Positions 27,301-39,151 of a stretch of 64,000 bases of DNA are shown in pieces. The stretch comes from Silurus meridionalis (lineage: Eukaryota > Chordata > Actinopteri > Siluriformes > Siluridae). The position numbers and the translations under genes are program-made. How positions within the stretch are numbered: the stretch's first letter is position 1; every line of letters starts with the position of its first letter. The stretch spans positions 1,930,197 through 1,994,196 of the forward strand of contig NC_060907.1 of the NCBI RefSeq assembly GCF_014805685.1, given 5' to 3'. The notes beneath the pieces are model-generated. The model was not told the DNA's origin, made no database searches, and was given only the letters and a program-made list of their open reading frames with translations.

Positions 27301-30300
27301 TAGTGAATGATTTGTGTGTTTTTATATTTGTAAATCCAGACGAAATCAATCCCCTGAATGTTTTTGTTTTCAGAAAGTTTTTTTTTTTTCTGTGAATGAC
27401 TTCAACACTTCTCAGAAAAGCTATGAGAAAAAGTGATGCTATGGTTCTGGTCAGATGATGATGACGATGATGAGGATATGATGCATTTGATTGCTGTTAT
27501 GGATGCATTTAGGAAAATTGCCTGGTGCGACAGTAGAGTCAGCAGCATGGAACGGAACTGGAGATGCGGTTGTGTGATTTATAGTTAGTTCAAGAGCTTT
27601 GTGGCAAAAGTTTGGGGGAGGTGTTGAGAAGCACAGGAAGGATAAAGAAAATAACTGAAATAAGGAACTGAAACTGGCAAAAAAATTCATGGCAAGACTG
27701 CTATTTTACTGCCTTAAAAAAGAAAAGTGGTGTGGTAATGTTTATTTTGAAGCATGAAGTTTGCTTAATGACTACAGGTTGGTTAACTGCTATAATAAAT
27801 ACAATATAGTGTATGAAGAGATGCTAATAGGCTCAGGGACCTCATGCAGGTCAGGTGATCATTAGTGATGTTTTAGTTGCAAGGACAACTGCAGGAAGGC
27901 AAAGCGAGGTCCTCGGCTTTGTAGGGAGGCAGATCGATATCGTAGGTCCTGTAAGGAGGAGGAACGGAATGCAGGAAGGAATTGGTAGGGAAGGAAAGAT
28001 GGGAAATGGCAGTCTGTTTGTCAGCTGAACACTACGTAAAAATCTTTATGAATGGCCAGGAACTGGCTCTAAACATACATGCCTTCCTAGAGAAGAAAGA
28101 CATGTATGTCATGTTCTGTCATGTAATACAAAGGAAAGCAGATTTGCAAGAGCAGCTAATATTTTATTACATGCAAAAAAAACTTGAAAACCAAACACAA
28201 AATTTTGACAATATCCTGAACTGTAACCTGAACTATGGAACAATAATCACAAAAAAATGGGGCACAAAAATGTGTTCACACCAATGTTTTCGTTCAAAAA
28301 CAATGAGATGCCGATTACAGACAACGAAAATTTTTTATTTTTCAACTTTCTCCAAAGTAGATACATTTGACCTCTAAATACATCATGTTCTATTTAGATC
28401 GTCCAAGGAACATCTCAGTGTATATCAGTCCCTCTGGTGAGATTGTGGAGGGAAGTTCAGTGACTCTGACCTGCAGCGCTGATGCAAACCCACCTGTGGA
28501 GAACTACACCTGGTTTAAAGGGCTGAAATATGTGGGAAACGAAAAGACCTACACCATCTCTAAGATCAGCATTGAGGACAGTGGAGACTACAAGTGCAAG
28601 TGTATAAATAAAGTTGGACATCAGTATTCAATAAATGTAACTCTACCTGTTACTGAGAGGCAGAGAAAATCACAAACTGCACTGATTGCAGTCATAAACC
28701 TGTGTCTAGCAGCATTGGTGCTTTTTATCCTCATTGTGCTTCTGAGGTAAGTTACAGAAATTAGTTTAAAAACTATAATCCATGTTTAGGCGAGGTGTCA
28801 CAAGAGTGCATGGTGTGGAGATGATAATGGTCTGAGGTGCTGTGGATTAAACACCACACTGGATTATTACCTTAGACCATTAACAAAATGTTAAGCAGAG
28901 CAAAACTGCCTGAGTGGATCATTTTCTTTAGTTTTATCGACAGTTTATTAGATTTCAGATTCTACTGCTACACCCAGAGATTTTCTTCATCAAATTATTG
29001 TTGTGCTCTGAACCATTAATTAAAATATTAAGGGCCTTTCTCAGGGGCCCATAAGTGGGAGCTTGGCAGTGTTGGGATTAAAACTCAGGACCTGCTCATC
29101 AGTATCAGTAACATCTTAACCCCTGTGTATCCACTCTCTTGTTAGTGTATTTATTTAGATCACTGGTTAAACTGACCACAAACTTCCTGTGTGTTCAACA
29201 CCCTGAACTTCCATCTGAAGCTCCTGAGCATATACACATGGTTAAGTCGGTAAAACATGGCCTTCAAATGCATTCTTTCAAGCCATTCTTTTTTTTATTT
29301 TCAAATGTCCTCCACTTGAGCTCATATGCATTTGAGTGATCAGTAGCATAAAGCAATACACATCTGTTTTCACAAGTAATTCATGTCTGTTCCATTCAGG
29401 AAAAAGAAGATGTTCTGCTGGTCAGAAGAGCGCCCATTTCAGCCGTGAGTCCACCCTCAGTGCTCTTTACTGCCGTGTCTCAGCATGATATCAATGCAAT
29501 GATGTGCAAAGCAAAAATGTGGACAGTTGGAATGTAGATTTTTAGATATTCTATATTTAACACTGAAATTGTGCCTTAAAATATAAACTTTATAACAATG
29601 AAAATGGTGTGTTTTATTCTCTAAAATTCAGCTGTGCATGTATCTGGTTTAATCGGTCATTAATATACAAGATTTAGTTCGAGTGAAAGAGCAAATTATT
29701 GTTATAGTTGGATTTTTTGATGAATTGATAATGCTAGGAAGAGATGGAGAGGAAAAAAAGAGAAACAAAATGATCAGAGGATAGAATGAAAAAAATCGTC
29801 AATTATTAATACATTAAATTAATACAATATTTTTTTTATTTTATTTTATTAGCTGATATGGGAAAGTTGAATGTGTTTATTTACTGTTTTCACTCATCAG
29901 GAAAACAATGCTGGTCAATCTGCAGCCAGTGATGATGTTCAGTATGCGAGTATTCCACACCCGAGGAGAGCTGAGGGGTCTTCACAGAGCGCTACTGATC
30001 AGGGTCTTTATGCTAATGTCCAGCGCAAGCGTGGTCATCAGGAGGAGGAGTTGCATTATGCTACGGTTAACTTCTCCTCTTCAAACAGGTGAGACCCTAA
30101 CCCTACTTTACATCTGATCACCTGTAGCACCTTGAACACATCTCTTCATTCAACATTTTTAAGTCATTTCTATTTTATTTTGTTGCTTATTTTATACAGA
30201 AATCAAAGGTAAATGCGTTTTTATCCTGTTGCTCCATCCAATTTTATTTTTTGTGTTAGATGATATGCCAAATATACTTTTGGAATGTGTCAGTTTTTTA

Positions 30301-31294
30301 GGCAAATCTTTTTTATAGAATTTGAATTGTAGAAGAAATAAATTATTTATTTGTGATTATAGCAGAAGCAGAACGTTTCATTTAAACAGGCAAACAAATC
30401 CAAACCATCAGGCAACAAAAAGAAATGTGAAACAGGCAACAGTCAGAAACATGAAACAGGCAACAATCAGGCAACAATCAGAAATATGAAACGGACAACA
30501 ATCAGAAACATAAAACAGACAACAATCAGAAACATGAAAAAGGCAACAATCAGAAACATAAAACAGACAACAATCAGAAACATGAAAAGGCAACAATCAG
30601 AAACATAAAACAGATAACAATCAGAAACATGAAACAGGCAACAATCAGGCAACAATCAGAAACATAAAACAGATAACAATCAGAAACATGAAACAGGCAA
30701 CAATCAGAAACATGAAAAAGGCAACAATCAGAAACATGAAACAGACAACAATCAGAAACATGAAAAATGCAACAATCAGAGACATGAAACAGGTAATGGT
30801 CAGGCAATTGGCAACAACGATGAAGAGGGCGAGAAACGAAAAAAAGATCAAACGTGGGAAAAACATAAAAAAATGAAAATAAATCGGTAAATAAAATAAA
30901 TCTAGAGTCTCTATTTAAGGAGTTACATTTTTAACACTTAAAGGAAAAATTGGAGTATAAATACATGAAGACGTATAATGAGACAGCGGGGAGACGTCCA
31001 TGAAATAATACAAACACAGGACACAAAACTAACGATGAGACAGCAGGAGACAAACCTTAAGGAAAACAAAAGCACATGGAAGTCCACATGGATTAAAATG
31101 CTTAACGAAATCTGTCAATGACATTTGTATTTTTATGAAGAATATAATATTTTATGATGTTGATGATCATTTATTATCTTCATCATCATCATCTTCTTTA
31201 TCTTCTAATCCTCTCCCTTCTCCTCCACAGGACTGAACCTGCAACAGCAGCGGATAATTCAGTGATCTACAGCAGCGTTACAGCAGCGACATAA
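24373..31294 (+). CDS. CD22/Siglec-like receptor with ITIM tail (gene C)
   Basis: Exons are 24373-24421 (leader MILTFQLLIFSPLMTLG), 25597-25929 (V-set, YCIRVKG keeps the Siglec-type arginine), 26235-26486 (C2, nearly identical to gene B's), 28398-28746 (a second C2 plus the TM segment in one exon), 29400-29444 (RKKKMFCWSEERPFQ), 29901-30088 and 31231-31294. The tail carries VQYASI, LHYATV and VIYSSV in ITIM form, and GLYANV, which implies SHP-phosphatase-recruiting inhibition. One junction is unresolved: the 29400-29444 exon ends in phase 2, while the next exon must start in phase 0. A small exon is missing from my model or there is a frame lesion. A 5-domain gene would be larger; this has three Ig domains. 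Confidence 0.75.
24800..25072 (+). mobile_element. Tc1-type transposase N-terminal fragment
   Basis: An open frame here encodes the N-terminal DNA-binding part of a Tc1-type transposase: SKTAALVRCSWPAVVRIYQK, then NRRQGRRRTRLIDAR, then APVAQTAEEVH. The C-terminal catalytic region is missing. It lies in intron 1 of gene C and is absent from gene B. A shorter trace of the same element's end (GACGTCTAGACGACTG) is at about 18058. Confidence 0.7.
26490..28395 (+). other. Long intron of gene C, no exon supported
   Basis: AT-rich intron between the first C2 exon and the C2-TM exon. It contains poly-T and ATGATGATG tracts. An open frame of 131 codons at 27982-28377 ends inside the splice acceptor region, resembles no family I know, and was not accepted. 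Confidence 0.4.
28990..29125 (-). mobile_element. Degraded tRNA-derived SINE
   Basis: The minus strand reads a tRNA-like head and the words AACACTGCCAAGCTCCCACT and GGGCCCCTGAGAAAGGCCCT, typical of a common fish SINE (compare 37.98-38.17 kb). It is old and lacks clear target duplications. Confidence 0.55.
30420..30800. repeat. ~24-bp minisatellite in the gene C tail intron
   Basis: About fifteen imperfect copies of a unit close to AACAATCAGAAACATGAAAC plus AGGC, with variants AAAAAGGC and AAAACAGAC. Open frames on both strands are repeat-derived. It lies between the penultimate and last coding exons of gene C. Confidence 0.85.
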
Positions 31295-31898
31295 AATCCT
31301 TCCACCTTCTGAGTTTTGTGACATTTTTACGAGCCGATAAATACAGGATGAAGTTTTCACACACTTGAATCCAGTTGATTGGCATTTAAAACAGGGAACA
31401 TCTGGACTTCTGGACTCTCCAACTTCTTATACACTTTTGTACGTCGCTCTGGACGAGGGCTTCTGCTAAATGCCGCAAATGTAAACGTAAATTTATTCAC
31501 CTTCATTACAGATTCCATAAAAAACCCGGCTGTAGTTTTTTCACTATTAAATGATTACCAAATCATTTTTCACTGCATCACTGTTCCAGTTAAAACTGCT
31601 GTTTGCTCATTTGCTGGTATTGTGTGTGTTTCCTGTATTACAGCATCACTTACAAAACAACGGCTAAAAGTTCTCTGATTATAATCCCTGTATAAAGTTC
31701 AAACATTAAGTGATTACATTTCCACATATTAATTTATTAGCTACTGCTAAATTATATACAACTCTCACTAAATAGTCAATTTATTCAAATAGTTAAATGG
31801 ATGCTTTTATAATTTCCCCCAAAGTGCTGTTTTTCTTGTAACTGAAGGTGAAGCAGAATTTGTTGTTTTATTAAAACGGTTTTTCCATCATGTGCAAC

Positions 31899-31904
31899 AA
31901 TAAA
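31899..31904 (+). terminator. Candidate polyadenylation signal of gene C
   Basis: AATAAA about 605 bp past the stop at 31292-31294. The region between would be a 3' untranslated region; a SINE-like tail (CGTCGCTCTGGACGAGGGCT) lies at 31441-31495. Confidence 0.35.
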
Positions 31905-32249
31905 ATGTTCCGAATTAATTATTAAATAATTATTCCTGCTTTATAATCGGATCAACTGTTAATCCTTGTTTATGACTTTTTTCATTTATTTTTTTTGACT
32001 GTACCAACTGCATAAACTCGAACGTTACAGTTTTAATAAATTTATACAAAACATTTTAAAGACGAATGGGTTTTCAAAGAAGTAGGAAAAAGGTGTAACA
32101 TGGTCTCCAGGAGAATGTGGAAGATTTTCCATAATTATTATTAACTTCCGAGCTAATTTTCTCTCTTTGCTGTGTATATACACAAAAACTCCAGTCATAA
32201 CAACCAGCAACTACGACACTGATAATAACAATCGCTAACATATTAATAA

Positions 32250-32480
32250 CCACCATGGTTTTATTAACGCATGATTAATGCAGCACGCATTTCTGTTTGA
32301 CCATTTTTGCACATTTATTATAACAACAAAACACAACAAAACAGACAGGGGGCGCTCTCTGCCATCTCTTTTCTCTTCACAGACACCGAAATATAACACC
32401 CTGAATCTGAATATTTGCCTCACAGACATAATAAATATATAAATAAAAAACTCAAAGTTGCTGCTTTTAAATAAACCAAA
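32250..32480. mobile_element. Partial copy of the 34.6-kb MITE-like element
   Basis: The sequence from GGTTTTATTAACGCATGATT to TAAATAAACCAAATCACATC matches 34600-34812, including GGGGGCGCTCTCTGCCATCT. The ends are lost. Up to 33590 I see no gene; a short AT-rich unassigned stretch follows. Confidence 0.6.
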
Positions 32481-33896
32481 TCACATCGAAGTATCGCTAA
32501 CATACGAATAACCACCATGTGCTTGTTTATTGCACGCAATATGTGTGACGTGCGGTCGGGATTAAAGAACGCATTATAACAGTAAATATTATTGTAGTAG
32601 GTTGTTGTAATACACATCATTAGAAACGCAGTTTGATCAGAAACATTACACTGTATTTTATTGTGTCTGGTCTGTATTTGTGTGTTTATGTGTGTGTTTG
32701 CGCTAAGCTTAGTGCTCAAGTTGAGGAGGGGGGGTAGGGGGATCCGGGACCCCCTATGAGGCATCAGGGGGACCCCCCATGACAAGTAAAAAATAGATTT
32801 AGGGGGAAACCTAAGATTATTTTAGTAAAAAATATATGAATTGCACAACGACTGGGAACCCCATAAGACTCAATTCGAGCACTGGCTAAGCTCATGTACT
32901 TCCAGGGTTCTGGATGTTGACGGTGTGCAGGTATCAGGAAGACCACCTTGTGTTCCTCTGGACTGAGTGCTGCAGGACTTCCTCGTCATCTCCAGCCTTC
33001 CGAGGTCGAGTGCGTTTGTCTGACAGGCAGGTCCCGGTCCGAATATTTTTTAGATTAAACCTAAAGCTGGGAAATGCCTTTATTAATACGCAGACAATCT
33101 TCTCTACATTGGTGTTTGGTTCAAATGGTGAACTAAAATGCATCCTATTACTGGGCTCACACTCATATGGTCCTGTTTTTTTGTTCAAAATAATCTTGGC
33201 TCTGAAAATAAAAATGAAAAACACGTTTCAATGAAAATACGACATAAAAATGAGGAAGTGCTGAAGGTTTATAGGAAAGGGAATATTTCCTTCATAAAAA
33301 AGTGAAAGCTGTAATATTTAACCAGTGCAGAAAAGAAGCAATGTATTATATATATAATATTTAATTTCATTCATATTTATTTTTCTTGTAATATGAAGCA
33401 GCCTCTGGCAAAATTATTTCCTTAAGGATTATTAGTTTTTATTCTTATTTTAGTTTAGTTTATTAATTGCTTTCACATATTGAATTTGGATCTATTTGTA
33501 AATCCAGAGCACTGAGTAATCTGCCTAAAATATGATTCATATTTAATATAATTCATACTTGAAACTCTCATGCAATATCAAAATCTCTTAGATCCTCTAA
33601 ACAACATCTCAATACCCATCAGTCCTTCTGGTGAAATAATGAAACACAGTTCAGTGACTCTGACCTGCAGCAGTGACAGTAACCCACCTGTGGAGATCTA
33701 CACCTGGTTTAAGGAGAATGGAACATCACCTGTAGGATCAGGACAGAGTTACAGAGCTCTACAGAGTGGACTGTACTACTGTGAGGTTCAGAATAAACTC
33801 GGCTCTGAGAGATCAGCTGCAGTGTGCATCACTATAAATGGTGAGGCGTTGCATTATTTATATTTACTGAAATGTTTCGGATCATATTTATCTGTA

Positions 33897-33899
<3 letters not shown>

Positions 33900-33962
<63 letters not shown>
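33900..33962. repeat. (GT)n microsatellite next to a TM exon
   Basis: The GT run ends about 18 bp before the TM exon acceptor of gene D, matching the position in gene B. Confidence 0.9.
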
Positions 33963-33963
<1 letters not shown>

Positions 33964-34561
33964 TGTATTCATTGAATCAGGTGGCTCTGTAATTGTGTAT
34001 GTGGCTGTTGGTCTCGGACTGTTTGGGCTCACAGCTCTTCTTGCTGCCCTCTACTGGCTGAGGTGAGAATACTTGTCCTGGACATGTGACATTCACATTG
34101 AAATGTATATATGAATGACAGAGGAGGGAAGTCATTCATTACTGTTCTTAAGAAGATTTTTCTGGTATCTATTTTACTTCACTGTTTTATTTTCCAACTT
34201 TCTACTTTCACTGAATACATTTTTAGACAAATATTTGTACTTTCTACTTCTTACATTTTTAAAACAGACTCATTAATTTAGATTTAATCTATTTGGTGAA
34301 ATGTCAAAATTTTTTCTTCTCACTATAGACTAGATTCTGAAGGTCACAATGAGCAGGCAGAAGGCAGTAAGACGTCTGGGGTTAACGTCGATGAGACAGA
34401 GGGAGTCAGTGATGAGAACATGACTGAGAACAGAGACATTCCTGATCACCTGATCATCATCATCTTTTCTCTGCTTGTGTTCTATATGGTGGATCCTTAT
34501 TCTGGATACATTCATTAGGTAACCAAATGTTGAATTTGTTTTGTATTAATATATGAATTAA

Positions 34562-35178
34562 GGCTGTCAAAATGCAAATTAATTTTAACTGCACTGGTTT
34601 TATTAACGCATGATTAATGCAGCACGCAGTTCTGTTTGACCATTTTTACACACTCATTATAACAACAAAACCCAACAAAACAGACAGAGGGCGCTCTCTG
34701 CCATCTCTCCTCTCTTCACAGACACGTAAATATAACACCCTGAATCTGAATATTTGCCTCACAGACATAATAAATATATAAATAAAAAACTTTTAAATAA
34801 ACCAAATCACATCGAAAACAAACATTCTCTGATTCTGTAGTCCGTATGAAAGCTATTAGAGGTACAGTTCCTCCGGTATCACCTTATAAACTGTCCGTGT
34901 GGAAACATAGGAAAGGTTCTCTTTGTTGTCGTGATGATTTACGTGATTTAAAATGCCATCATTACTTTAAAACTTTTAAAGGATATTCTGTCTTCATGCT
35001 CTATGTTGAGTTCGGTTTCACGAATAATAAACATACATTTGCATAAAGCATTAATATTTGTCCATGTTGATTAGAGTATTAAACATTTGGAAAGTATTAA
35101 TTAAAGGTACATTTGAAACAGATAAGTGAACAATCGAGAGATTAATTGCGATTAAATATGTTTAATTGATGGACAGCC
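34562..35178. mobile_element. MITE-like element with GGCTGTC inverted ends
   Basis: The left end GGCTGTCAAAATGCAAATTA and the right end TTTAATTGATGGACAGCC form short inverted repeats, with TTAAT-rich subterminal sequence, as in hAT-related fish MITEs. There is no transposase. A partial copy is at 32.25-32.48 kb. It sits inside the remains of gene D. Confidence 0.6.
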
Positions 35179-35678
35179 GTAATATTAATATCATGTGAGT
35201 TACAGTTACAGCGTGACACTAAAACTGTGAGTAATAATGACTACTTTTTTCATAAGAACATGTCCGAGCCCAAACTTCTTTACTTTAACTTCGGTAAAAA
35301 AGTTTTACTTACCAGAATCTTTTAAAACACGAGCATCTGCACTACTGAGTGAAGGATGTGTGGACGTTTGCCCCCCTGATAAATGACATATCAATGCCCA
35401 AAGTGGCAAAACATTTGGCTATTTATGAATAGACATAAGAAAAATAAGAAACAGAAAGAGGAACACGACTACCAGGTGAGTATGTCAGGTTTAGAATCTG
35501 AGAGCTCTTCAACAGATCTTTAACAGAACCTGCTCATGTTCTCCACCCTTCAATCTCTGCAGACGGCTGAGTGCTAAAGAAGACACAAAAACCTTTTTCG
35601 TTTCTTGTCTGAGACTAAGCTAGGCAGTGCTCTTACGGTAAAACATTTTTACATACTCACATTTTCTTGCTTTCCAAC

Positions 35679-35709
<31 letters not shown>

Positions 35710-35760
35710 AAATATATGTATAAATAAATGGATTTGTTACAAATCCAAATGGTATCCTTT

Positions 35761-36116
35761 TGTCAGGGATCCACCTGCCACGCCCCCTTGGTAGCTGTCA
35801 CGCTGCCTTCGCTCTGCCGCGGCCGGCTTTGATTCCCGACAGCTGTGACTCATCAAGGATACGAATATATAAACTCACGTTCTCGAGTCACAGGCTGTCG
35901 GTTCTTGAAGGTCATGCTGGTGATCCCGTGGATCCTCGACCACCAGCCTTCCCCGCTGGTTTTGGCTCCTGACTTCGTTTCCATTGGATATTTCTTTCCT
36001 TTGTGGATTACCCGTCCCGAGCGGATATACTTTTAGTTTGTGGCTCTTCATGACTCGTGTATGTGTTTTGGGTAAATAAAGAAAGTTACTTCTGCTTCAT
36101 GATCGCCACCCTGACA
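35761..36116 (+). mobile_element. Solo LTR, TGTCA...TGACA ends
   Basis: This 356-bp sequence starts TGTCAGGGATCCACCTGCCA and ends CGCCACCCTGACA. It shares its terminal words and the CACCTGCCACGCCCCCT block with the LTRs at 44.65 and 53.13 kb. It contains an AATAAA (about 36075) and no internal retroviral-type coding. Flanks CCTTT and GCTTT agree in four of five bases, which may be a decayed target duplication. 36117-37730 is AT-rich and unassigned. Confidence 0.7.
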
Positions 36117-37724
36117 GCTTTATACGTATCAACCTTCCTTGTGTCTGTATAAAACCCATATGCTGCGAGTCAGCTGTATTGACCCATATGGCCTTCCACA
36201 ATACAACACCCCAGTCCTTGCATCTGCCTTCCTCTGCTCTGCTGCTGAAATACTCCTGCAATACTAACACAGTCTTTTCCCTTTTCCCCCTCACACCTGA
36301 TCCGCCTTGTTAGATGAATAAAAACACAAAGATGAATTGGTTAAAATAATAATGTTAATAATATTGTAATATTAATAATATAATATATACACTACAAAAA
36401 TATTGTATATTTCTCCTGAATCATAATATTAAAGATAAACTTCAAGACTAAAATATTATTCCCTCTTCATATTGTGCTTGAAAAGACTCGCAGGGTGCAC
36501 GTTACATATCGCTGACCGTTATTACAGTTACGGCGGTTTGCTATTGAGTTTTGACGTTACTATGGCAACATTTAACCTCTTGTTTTTTTCATTTCAGTGG
36601 ATGGAGAAACTGTAGCCACAGCACTCGACCTAAATACTTAAATACATCAAACACATGCGCGTTCTTACTGTGGCTTTGTGTTTCAGCCGCAAAACTACGG
36701 CTAAAAAAAGTGTGTGTGGTTCAGACATGCTGCTGAAGTGCCCTTTGCTTCCTCTTTTTATTTTTTTCCTGATTTACTTTCTACTTCTGCAAACGTTAGG
36801 ATTAGGGGTTACACATTTTAATGAATGAAAAAAACTTCATATAAATATTTAAATGAACCCAAAGTCGCTTGTGTTGGATGCTTGTGGAATTTATTTCCTC
36901 TGATGTTTTTATTACTACACCGGTAATAATATTTTTTACACCAAAAGTATTTACAAAATGATTTCCACCAGAGGTTAATAGCATTTCAAAGAGCGAGAGT
37001 TCTAATGAACTGTATTGCGTACAGGACGTTTTTAACACATTGGCGCAATGTGTGATTGTCTGCCCTGACAAAAAGGAAGTGAAACAACACCCCAACCCCC
37101 AATCGCATACAGTATACAGAGATAAAATAAGTCATTAATAAGCACTAAGGATGTTTATCAGATATTGATATACACACATATCATGTATATCTAAATGATC
37201 ATGTAATCAGCAAGAAGAAATCGTCGTCTATAAACTGATCTGATACTCGGGTTAATCTACACTAATACTATTTTTTACAAAGACACCTCCAGCTGAAAAC
37301 TACTCGAGGGGCCGTTGTACACTCTGAGGGAAGATCTTTGTGTACATTGGACAAGAATGGCGGAATGAATGCAGCTTCAACAGGAAGGGCGGTGTTGAAC
37401 TGTAGCTGCAGTACCGCTGCTTAGCCACACGGGGCCAAGTCATGCACACGTTTTTAAAGCACACATTTCAGTTCTGCTCAGCGATGTGGATTTACCATGT
37501 TAATTAAAATGTTTTTTTATGCATTTAACGTACCCCTGCACTGCACCCCCACCCTGCACTGCCCCTCCCCTGCCCCATCCATGCACCTCGTGACACCTGT
37601 ACACATCTTAGCATTGCAACAAGCTGTAATGACAAGTCAGACACAGACCTTCAAAGCTTCCTGAAGGGACAATTTTTGATTTAAAACACATTTCAATGGA
37701 GCCACTGATAGAACCAAGGTTGCA

Positions 37725-37728
<4 letters not shown>

Positions 37729-37812
<84 letters not shown>
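37729..37812. repeat. (AT)n-(AG)n compound microsatellite
   Basis: An AT run of about 50 bp passes directly into an AG run of about 30 bp. Confidence 0.9.
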
Positions 37813-37814
<2 letters not shown>

Positions 37815-37984
37815 AAATTAGCTCAAGCTAAATATGGTTAATGTAGCATGTGATGTCTTCAGTAATAAAAAATGTCCTGGTCACTGTAACCTAAATGATG
37901 CTTGTGTTCAATAATAATTAGTGATAAATGCTGATTTCTTGTAATGTCTGTATCATGAAGCATGTTTTTGGCTATGTAGATAAG

Positions 37985-38175
37985 TATCAGGGAAGTGGAA
38001 GCTCAGTGATTAAGGCATTGGACTTTGGATTAGAAGGTCATAAGTTCCAAACATAAATCCTGGCACCATGAAGCTGCCACTACTGGGCCCTTAAGCAAGG
38101 CCCTTACTTGTACAACTGCGTCGTAAGTTCTGGATAAATGTGTCTGCCAAGTGCGATACAAGTAAATGTAAGCAT
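37985..38175 (+). mobile_element. tRNA-derived SINE
   Basis: A tRNA-like head (GTGGAAGCTCAGTGATTAAG) is followed by AAGCTGCCACTACTGGGCCC, TTAAGCAAGGCCCTTACTTG and an end close to GGATAAATGTGTCTGCCAAG. This is a common fish SINE pattern. 38176-38560 shows no gene. Confidence 0.7.
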
Positions 38176-38562
38176 CAGCGTTTTATATCCGATGCAGCAG
38201 CCTCAGAAAGTCTGGAAGAACTTGCAGACCTGCCTGGAGCAAAACGCAGTAATACAGACTTGGAAAAGTATTACGTAAATTGTGTAGAAATTAAATAAAC
38301 ATCACCCCAGATGTTTATCAGCAAGGCTTGAGATCTTATGGTCTTCAGAACTCTGGCTGTCCTTCCTTGAACCACTTTTGCCAGCGTATTCCAGAAACAC
38401 CCCAAAACACCTGTTGTTTTGGAGAAGCCCAGACCCACTCATCTAGAATTTACAATCTGGCCCTTTGCAGAGAAACTCAGATCATTAAACTCACCCATTT
38501 TTCCCTGCATCCTGATTGCAATCCCTCAACTTCACTGTTCATCAACTTCCATATTTCTAACT

Positions 38563-38853
38563 AGTGATGCGTCATTCATAAACGATTTGTTTATTTTAAA
38601 TGAGTCTTGAATTTGACTCAGAGTAATGAGTCGCCTTAAAGAGTGATGGTGATGTAAAGGAAGCACAATTGAGCAGTTCATCTTTCATTTCTTCTAATAC
38701 AAGTCGTTTTACTTTTATCACATAACTCCCATAAACACTATAAAGATGATTAAAGCAGCGAAATGGACTAAATGATTTAAAAAGATTTGTTTGTTTTGAA
38801 GAATTAGATTCAAAGAACCAAGTCACTGAAATGATTCAATCTTCCCATCACTG
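38563..38853. mobile_element. MITE-like element with AGTGATG/CATCACT ends
   Basis: The short inverted termini enclose sequence with ATGAGTC and GATTCA words typical of fish elements beginning AGTGATGGGA. No coding capacity. Class probably hAT-like; uncertain. Confidence 0.5.
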
Positions 38854-39068
38854 TGACTCACTGACTGCTATAATGCAACCCTGCAGCTTGGACTTATTTA
38901 GGAAATATGATCATTTGTACTGCTTCACTTTTACATACAATAAACACATTGTATAGTATATAAAATGTCTTTAGTTAATCTTATAATTTTCCTAGTTTTT
39001 CTTTTTCTTATTAGCACCAGCACAGATTCCTTATACTGTACATGCAACCCATGCAAAACTTGGCATTC

Positions 39069-39073
<5 letters not shown>

Positions 39074-39148
<75 letters not shown>
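39074..39148. repeat. (AT)n microsatellite
   Basis: A pure AT run. 39150-40286 holds AT-rich DNA that should include the 3' untranslated region of gene E (minus strand) and shows no other gene. Confidence 0.9.

Positions 39149-39151
<3 letters not shown>

Larger units (their letters stand above)
33592..35640 (+). pseudogene. Decayed CD22-like gene fragment (gene D)
   Basis: A C2 exon (33592-33840: SVTLTCSSDSNPPVEIYTWF, then SGLYYCEVQNKLGSE) and an 82-nt TM exon (33981-34062: VAVGLGLFGLTALLAALYW) are intact and in phase, and match the membrane-proximal domain type of gene E and the TM exon of gene B. No leader or V-set exon is seen upstream. Two tail routes exist. An exon from 34329 reads to a stop at 34517-34519 and has no ITIM. 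Further right, relics of gene B's last exons lie at about 35431-35480 (KKNKKQKEEHDYQ) and 35564-35620 (RLSAKED), where one or more bases are missing and frame is lost. Probably a truncated pseudogene, though a short transcript is possible. Confidence 0.55.

Noticed and set aside
27982..28377. 131-codon frame in gene C intron
   Set aside because: No family resemblance, it overlaps the acceptor of the C2-TM exon, and no splice context; probably chance.
30420..30800. CRISPR-like regular repeats
   Set aside because: Units are head-to-tail without unique spacers, in a vertebrate intron; it is a minisatellite.
32074..32256. Hydrophobic minus-strand frame resembling a TM exon
   Set aside because: It lies beside a MITE-like repeat, partly repeats at 32.5 kb, and no neighbouring minus-strand exons fit it.
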